Assembly (NCBI GenBank): GCA_947175645.1
Contig: CAMWNP010000020.1
Span: 1-52,141 of the forward strand
Source: an uncultured Porphyromonadaceae bacterium
Lineage (GTDB): Bacteria; Bacteroidota; Bacteroidia; Bacteroidales; Muribaculaceae
DNA length: 52,141 nucleotides
Reading direction: 5' to 3'
Position numbers and translations under genes: made by a program. The notes under the pieces are model-generated. The model made no database searches and was not told the DNA's origin. It saw only the letters and a program-made list of their open reading frames with translations. Positions 48,104 through 52,141 of the stretch are shown here, piece by piece. The stretch's first letter is position 1. Every line of letters begins with the position of its first letter.

Positions 48104-50188
48104 ATGAAATTCAAAGGCTTGCTGTTTACAATCTTTTTTCTGTCGGCTGTAATATCCGTTACTGCCGCTGATTCTTCATCTGTCAAAGCGGAGATAGAGG
48201 CGAGCCTGCGAAAAGCCGGAAACACCAATGATTCAATAAAAGCCTATTACAATCTGTTTGATGTTTCCCCACGTTCAGAGTATACTCCGATCCTGCGTAA
48301 CATCTACCGTCTGGCTGATAAAAATGGAGATACCTCGGTCAAACTTGACGTCATACGTCATCTTGCGAATACCTACGCCCTCAATGATTCCGTGCTTCAG
48401 ATTCTCCGTGCCATGACCGCTGACCTTCCCACATCTATAGATCAGCACCAGACACTGATGTATATCCGCATAGCGCGCATTTTGAATAACTCAATGGCGG
48501 CATCTGAAGCCGAACGACAGGTGCGCCTGCGTGAAATTCTTCATGAATACACTAATAAGGACCATTATTCCACCGATGAACGTATCATCCTCCTCTTCTC
48601 GTTGTGTGCCTATCTGAGCAATACAGCCGAGGGGGAACTCCTGATGAAATATACTGATGAACTTGAGAATCTGATTAACAGCGCACCAAATACAATCGTG
48701 CCGATCAAAAACCAGTTCTACACTTACTCATCTTCGCTGTTCACTAACAGCGGCAACCACGAACGGGCGGTCAGCGCGGTGCGTGAACTCCTCCGTCAGA
48801 CTGATCTGCTCCAGAAAGAATACGAAGAAAAAGGAAGGTCTTACAGGAAATTCCACCGTCAGCGCTACGGAATGTACCGCCGGCTTCTGCTGAATTATCC
48901 CGCCCTGTCGATAGGCGAGGTGGACAGCATCTATTCTATGGCTAAGACAATTACTGAAATTGACCCTGATGCCAAACTGATGTATGACCGTTACAGACTG
49001 CTTGATATAGCCTATCTGATGGCTCATGAAAAATATCAGGAAGCCGCTCCGCTGATTCAGGACGCTCTGACGAAATTCAAGTCACAGTCCTCCTACAGAA
49101 ACTTCCTTCTTGACCAGTTGAACATTGCCGCACAGCACACTGATGACAAAGACCTGCAGTTGTTTGCCGCACGCGAATATAACAAACACCTCCAGGAGCA
49201 GATTCAGTTCAAGTCAGAAGAACGTCTGAGGGAACTGCAGGTTATCTACGATCTGCAGAAAATCAAGGAATCAAACCAGGATCTGGAAATCAAGAACCGT
49301 CAACTTCAGATTGACGCTCACGAAAACATAATAGTTATCTCCATAGTGGCTCTTATAGTGGTCATTCTGATAACCGTCGTGACATTCCTCATGTATCTCC
49401 GGGCAAAACAGATGTCCGTATCCGCTCTACATGCCAACAAGTCGCTTGAACATGAGCGCTCGGTGTCACGCCGTCACTACGACGACCTCATGCGTTCACG
49501 TAACGAACTGAACAAATCCAATCTGCAGAAAGCCGACCTTATCAATTCTCTCGGCCATGAAATGCGTACTCCGCTGACTGCCATCTCTGACTTCACCAAA
49601 ATCATAGTGGACTCCGTAGATGATGAGCGGCAACCCTACCTGCTCCATTTCGGACAGATCATAACCCATAATGTTGAACTGCTTGAAGCAATATCACGTG
49701 ACATTCTCGACATTTCACTTCTGGATGGAGATGACATTACGGTATCACGCAGGATGACTGATGCCAGCACAATGTGTGAAATGGTTGTGGAAACACTCAG
49801 ACAGACCACACACACGGGTGTTGAAATGACTTTCATATCTCCTGATACTCCCGCTTCATTTGTAACTGATCCGCAAAGAGTTGAACAGGTACTGATAAAT
49901 CTCCTCAAAAACTCCGTAAGGTTCACTCATGAAGGTGAAATCACCCTTACATACGAGGCTGACAAACAGAAAGGCAAGATCAGATTCATTGTCACTGACA
50001 CCGGCTGCGGTATTTCCGAGGAACAAAGGAAAACACTCTTCAACAAAGTCCACAAAGGTGAACATCACTCAGGTTCAGGCATCGGTCTGTATCTTTGCCA
50101 GATTATTGCCCGAAGACTTGACGGAACAATATCGCTTGATGCTGACTACACTGACGGAGCACGTTTCGTTCTTACACTACCCCTCTAA
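48104..50188 (+). CDS. Membrane sensor histidine kinase, orphan
   Basis: The 694-residue protein has a signal peptide (MKFKGLLFTIFFLSAVISVTA) and a large helical periplasmic domain (about 25-400), probably TPR-like. A membrane helix (about 405-432) and a coiled coil follow. The HisKA domain has GHEMRTPLTAISDF (phospho-His near residue 485), and the HATPase domain has an N box with VLINLLKNSVRFTH (about 595), DTGCGIS and SGSGIGLYLCQII. No receiver domain is fused and no response-regulator gene is adjacent, so its partner is elsewhere. It sits between two genes of serine-consuming enzymes; any link is speculation. Confidence 0.88.
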   Translation: MKFKGLLFTIFFLSAVISVTAADSSSVKAEIEASLRKAGNTNDSIKAYYNLFDVSPRSEYTPILRNIYRLADKNGDTSVKLDVIRHLANTYALNDSVLQILRAMTADLPTSIDQHQTLMYIRIARILNNSMAASEAERQVRLREILHEYTNKDHYSTDERIILLFSLCAYLSNTAEGELLMKYTDELENLINSAPNTIVPIKNQFYTYSSSLFTNSGNHERAVSAVRELLRQTDLLQKEYEEKGRSYRKFHRQRYGMYRRLLLNYPALSIGEVDSIYSMAKTITEIDPDAKLMYDRYRLLDIAYLMAHEKYQEAAPLIQDALTKFKSQSSYRNFLLDQLNIAAQHTDDKDLQLFAAREYNKHLQEQIQFKSEERLRELQVIYDLQKIKESNQDLEIKNRQLQIDAHENIIVISIVALIVVILITVVTFLMYLRAKQMSVSALHANKSLEHERSVSRRHYDDLMRSRNELNKSNLQKADLINSLGHEMRTPLTAISDFTKIIVDSVDDERQPYLLHFGQIITHNVELLEAISRDILDISLLDGDDITVSRRMTDASTMCEMVVETLRQTTHTGVEMTFISPDTPASFVTDPQRVEQVLINLLKNSVRFTHEGEITLTYEADKQKGKIRFIVTDTGCGISEEQRKTLFNKVHKGEHHSGSGIGLYLCQIIARRLDGTISLDADYTDGARFVLTLPL

Positions 50189-50276
50189 ACAAAATTTAAC
50201 ACCTTTTGACCTTGATTTTGCTCTCTTCCGCAGCAAAAAAGTAGCAAAATAGCACTAAAAATTGCACAAAAATTAG

Positions 50277-50284
50277 TAATTTTG
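50277..50284 (+). promoter_or_regulatory. -7 element of spt
   Basis: TAATTTTG matches the consensus. No clear TTTG lies 19-21 bases upstream. Transcription should start near 50288-50291, which puts the 5' arm of the leader structure at the very start of the mRNA. Confidence 0.6.
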
Positions 50285-50286
50285 CA

Positions 50287-50344
50287 GCCTATCTTATCGG
50301 ATGCTATTACTTTTGTAATCCTGTCCCTTGAGATAGGTAGCATC
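50287..50344 (+). promoter_or_regulatory. Folded leader of spt, possible pseudoknot or two-state switch
   Basis: CCTATCT (50288-50294) pairs with AGATAGG (50331-50337). GATGCTA (50300-50306) pairs with TAGCATC (50338-50344). Both stems are perfect 7-mers in interleaved order, so they form either a pseudoknot or two competing hairpins. A small ATTAC-TTTT-GTAAT hairpin (50306-50319) lies between. The second 3' arm ends 23 bases before the ATG. No known riboswitch class was recognised. Confidence 0.5.
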
Positions 50345-50367
50345 ATTAAACTAACAAACAGCACAAA

Positions 50368-51555
50368 ATGAAACTACTGCAAGCGAAACTTGCCCAATAC
50401 ACAGTACCTCAGGAAGCAAAAGCAGCCGGGATATATCCATACTTCCGTGCAATTTCAAGCGAACAGGATCCGGAAGTGATCATCAATGGTAAAAAGGTTC
50501 TGATGTTTGGCTCTAACTGCTACACCGGTCTGGTTAACGACCCGCGTATCAAAGAAGCAGCCATCGAGGCAATAAAAAAATACGGAACCGGTTGCGCCGG
50601 CTCTCCATTCCTTAACGGTACGCTTGACCTCCACAAAAAATTAGAGGCCGCCATTGCGGAATATATAGGTAAAGAAGATGTTATGATCTACTCAACCGGA
50701 TTTGAAGTGAATCTGGGAGTCGTATCTTGTCTTACCGGTCCCAAGGACTACATTCTCTGGGATGAACAGGATCATGCATCCATCATCGAAGGTATGAGAG
50801 CGTCATTTTCCAAAGCACTCAAATACCGTCACAACGACATGGAATCGCTTGAACAGAAACTCAAACAGTGTGATCCTGACCGTCTCAAACTCATAGTTTC
50901 TGACAGTGTATTCTCAATGGAAGGTGACGTTGCTGATGTCAAGAGAATCACTGAACTCGCAAAACAATACAATGCTGCCGTAATGATTGACGAAGCACAC
51001 GGCATTGGTGTGTTCGGCGAAGGTGGACGTGGCGTTTGTCATGCCCAGGGTGTGGCTGACGATGTTGACCTCATAATGGGAACATTCTCAAAATCTTTCG
51101 CTTCTCTCGGTGGATTCATCGCAACTGACAAGGAAATCACAAACTATCTCCGTCACCACTCACGTTCTTATATTTTCACTGCATCAATCACTCCCGCATC
51201 AACAGCGGCTGCACTCAAGGCTCTGGAAATCATGCAGACCGAACCGGAGCGTCAGGATCATCTCTGGGAACTCACAAACTATGCCCTCGAGGGATTCCGC
51301 AACATGGGAATTGAAATAGGTAACACCTCCACTCCCATCATTCCGCTCTTCGTCCGTGATAACTTCAAGACTTTCGCCATCACCCGCGACTTGCTTGAAG
51401 AGGGAGTATTCGTGAACCCCGTGGTTTCACCCGCCGTGGCGCCACAGGACACTCTCATCCGCTTCTCGCTCATGGCTACCCACACCAAAGAACAGGTTAC
51501 CACAGCACTTGAGAAAATTCAGAAAGTGTTCCGTGCACATGGAATTATAGAATAA
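50368..51555 (+). CDS. spt: Serine palmitoyltransferase
   Basis: The 395-residue PLP enzyme belongs to the alpha-oxoamine synthases. It condenses L-serine with a fatty acyl-CoA to 3-ketosphinganine, the first step of sphingolipid synthesis. The PLP lysine is K242 in GTFSKSFASLGG. DEAHGIGVFG (208-217) binds the PLP ring nitrogen, and H136 in QDHASI stacks on the ring. The opening (YPYFRAISSE, VLMFGSNCYTGL, GCAGSPFLNGTLDLH) closely resembles Bacteroides Spt from memory. BioF or glycine C-acetyltransferase are the alternatives, but no biotin or threonine genes are nearby. The gene stands alone behind its own promoter and before a strong terminator. Confidence 0.8.
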   Translation: MKLLQAKLAQYTVPQEAKAAGIYPYFRAISSEQDPEVIINGKKVLMFGSNCYTGLVNDPRIKEAAIEAIKKYGTGCAGSPFLNGTLDLHKKLEAAIAEYIGKEDVMIYSTGFEVNLGVVSCLTGPKDYILWDEQDHASIIEGMRASFSKALKYRHNDMESLEQKLKQCDPDRLKLIVSDSVFSMEGDVADVKRITELAKQYNAAVMIDEAHGIGVFGEGGRGVCHAQGVADDVDLIMGTFSKSFASLGGFIATDKEITNYLRHHSRSYIFTASITPASTAAALKALEIMQTEPERQDHLWELTNYALEGFRNMGIEIGNTSTPIIPLFVRDNFKTFAITRDLLEEGVFVNPVVSPAVAPQDTLIRFSLMATHTKEQVTTALEKIQKVFRAHGIIE

Positions 51556-51585
51556 AAAACACCGCTTATTCAAAGATACCTGTAT

Positions 51586-51619
51586 GAGGGTGTGCCAACG
51601 AGAATTTTGGCACACCCTC
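51586..51619 (+). terminator. Terminator of spt
   Basis: A 13-bp perfect stem (51586-51598 with 51607-51619; core GGGTGTGCCA) closes an 8-base loop and is followed by TTTAGG. It lies about 30 bases after the stop codon. Confidence 0.8.
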
Positions 51620-52034
51620 TTTAGGTTTGTCAGAACGAGTCATATGCAAGGCTCTGAGGATGAGGCTGAAGGGTGCATACGGTAGAAGTTTGTGACCGAA
51701 GCCTAATTCCGTAAGCAACGATACAGATGTCTTATCATGACACACCTCCTTGAAATTTTAAGTTGCTCCATCCGCTCTTTGACGCTAAAAAATCATGGAA
51801 ATCCCTGTGGATAAACAAATGAGGTTTTCGGTATGCAATGTTTCTCAGAAACTCCCGAGCGTCAAACTGATGTGGACAGGTGAGGGAAAAGAGCCGGCAG
51901 AAAGGCACATCCTATGCAGAAGATGCGCTGGGTGTGATTTTGGGGAAATGAAAGGTAGTCAGCAGGTTATGGCAAGAGATGATAATTAATTCATACATCT
52001 CCGGCGAAAAAGTTTGAAAAAAGTTGCTGCAAAA
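51620..52034. other. Gene-free stretch upstream of tRNA-Gly
   Basis: No convincing coding region, RNA gene or repeat was recognised in these 415 bases. One frame of 64 codons starting at 51795 lacks any family resemblance and has no promoter. CACCTCCTT at 51743-51751 resembles the 3' end of 16S rRNA, but nothing else rRNA-like surrounds it. Confidence 0.4.
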
Positions 52035-52066
52035 TTTGGTCAATCCAAAATAAAGCCGTAAATTTG
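52035..52066 (+). promoter_or_regulatory. Promoter of the tRNA-Gly gene
   Basis: TTTG (52035-52038), 20 bases, then TAAATTTG (52059-52066) are an excellent consensus match, 23 bases before the mature tRNA. Confidence 0.8.
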
Positions 52067-52089
52067 CATCGCAAAACCAAAAAGAGAAT

Positions 52090-52141
52090 GCGAAAATAGC
52101 TCAGTTGGTAGAGCACAACCTTGCCAAGGTTGGGGTCGCGG
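52090..52141 (+). tRNA. tRNA-Gly (anticodon GCC), 5' part
   Basis: The acceptor 5' strand GCGAAAA (52090-52096), D arm GCTC...GAGC and anticodon arm CAACC-TTGCCAA-GGTTG are present, with anticodon GCC at 52123-52125. The window ends within the T arm, so the last 20 or so bases are missing. The GCC anticodon reads GGC and GGU codons. Confidence 0.95.

Noticed and set aside
50368-51555. spt as bioF or glycine C-acetyltransferase
   Set aside because: The N-terminal motifs resemble Bacteroides Spt more closely, and no biotin or threonine-degradation genes are adjacent; a phylogeny would settle it.
51743-51751. CACCTCCTT as the 3' end of a 16S rRNA gene
   Set aside because: No other 16S-like sequence precedes it and no rRNA follows.
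51795-51989. A 64-codon frame with CRRCAGC that might be a small zinc protein
   Set aside because: There is no promoter, no family resemblance and the composition is unlike neighbouring genes.

Overview
The window looks like chromosomal DNA from a member of the Bacteroidales. Three things support this. Promoters follow the Bacteroidota pattern (TTTG, about 20 bases, then TAnnTTTG). There is an Mfa1/FimB-type (type V) fimbrial operon and a TonB-dependent receptor/lipoprotein pair. The complex I locus has a fused nuoCD and no nuoE, nuoF or nuoG, as in Bacteroides, and a Bacteroides-like serine palmitoyltransferase is present. A gut family such as Muribaculaceae would fit, but that is an inference. 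I see no insertion sequence, prophage, CRISPR array or rRNA gene.

Layout. 1-940: the 5' part of an AbiD/AbiF-type (Abi_2, HEPN) gene on the minus strand, cut by the left edge, with its own promoter and a leader holding two consecutive hairpins. 941-8000: a minus-strand fimbrial operon (Mfa1-like stalk, FimB/Mfa2-like anchor, large DUF4906 tip-like protein, thioredoxin-fold lipoprotein) behind a leader of about 420 nt. 8563-13990: a minus-strand run of L-serine dehydratase, a YfhO-type membrane protein, a protein of unknown function and a XerD-type recombinase. 14126-18499: plus-strand coaX, an outer-membrane barrel, lptC, a CorC/CNNM-type protein and a TM2 protein. A strong bidirectional terminator then separates these from the minus-strand envelope group at 18647-25875 (ECF sigma factor, probable anti-sigma factor, Spy-like protein, giant alpha-2-macroglobulin). 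26090-29245: a TonB receptor and a lipoprotein.

29535-46854 is the centrepiece: one apparent 17.3-kb transcription unit in which the complete F1Fo ATP synthase cluster (atpD-C-B-E-F-H-A-G) sits between nuoH and nuoI of complex I (nuoA-B-CD-H ... I-J-K-L-M-N). A strong promoter lies before nuoA and two hairpins follow nuoN. Proton-pumping electron transport and ATP synthesis would be co-transcribed.

46998-52141: serine acetyltransferase, an orphan membrane histidine kinase, serine palmitoyltransferase (first step of sphingolipid synthesis) with a possible pseudoknot in its leader, a gene-free stretch of about 470 bases, and a tRNA-Gly(GCC) cut by the right edge. With the serine dehydratase, three enzymes that use L-serine lie in this window.

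The most promising leads are the hairpin leader of the Abi gene (a possible RNA antitoxin or attenuator), the nested nuo/atp operon and the spt leader fold. None could be tested here by database search or folding software.
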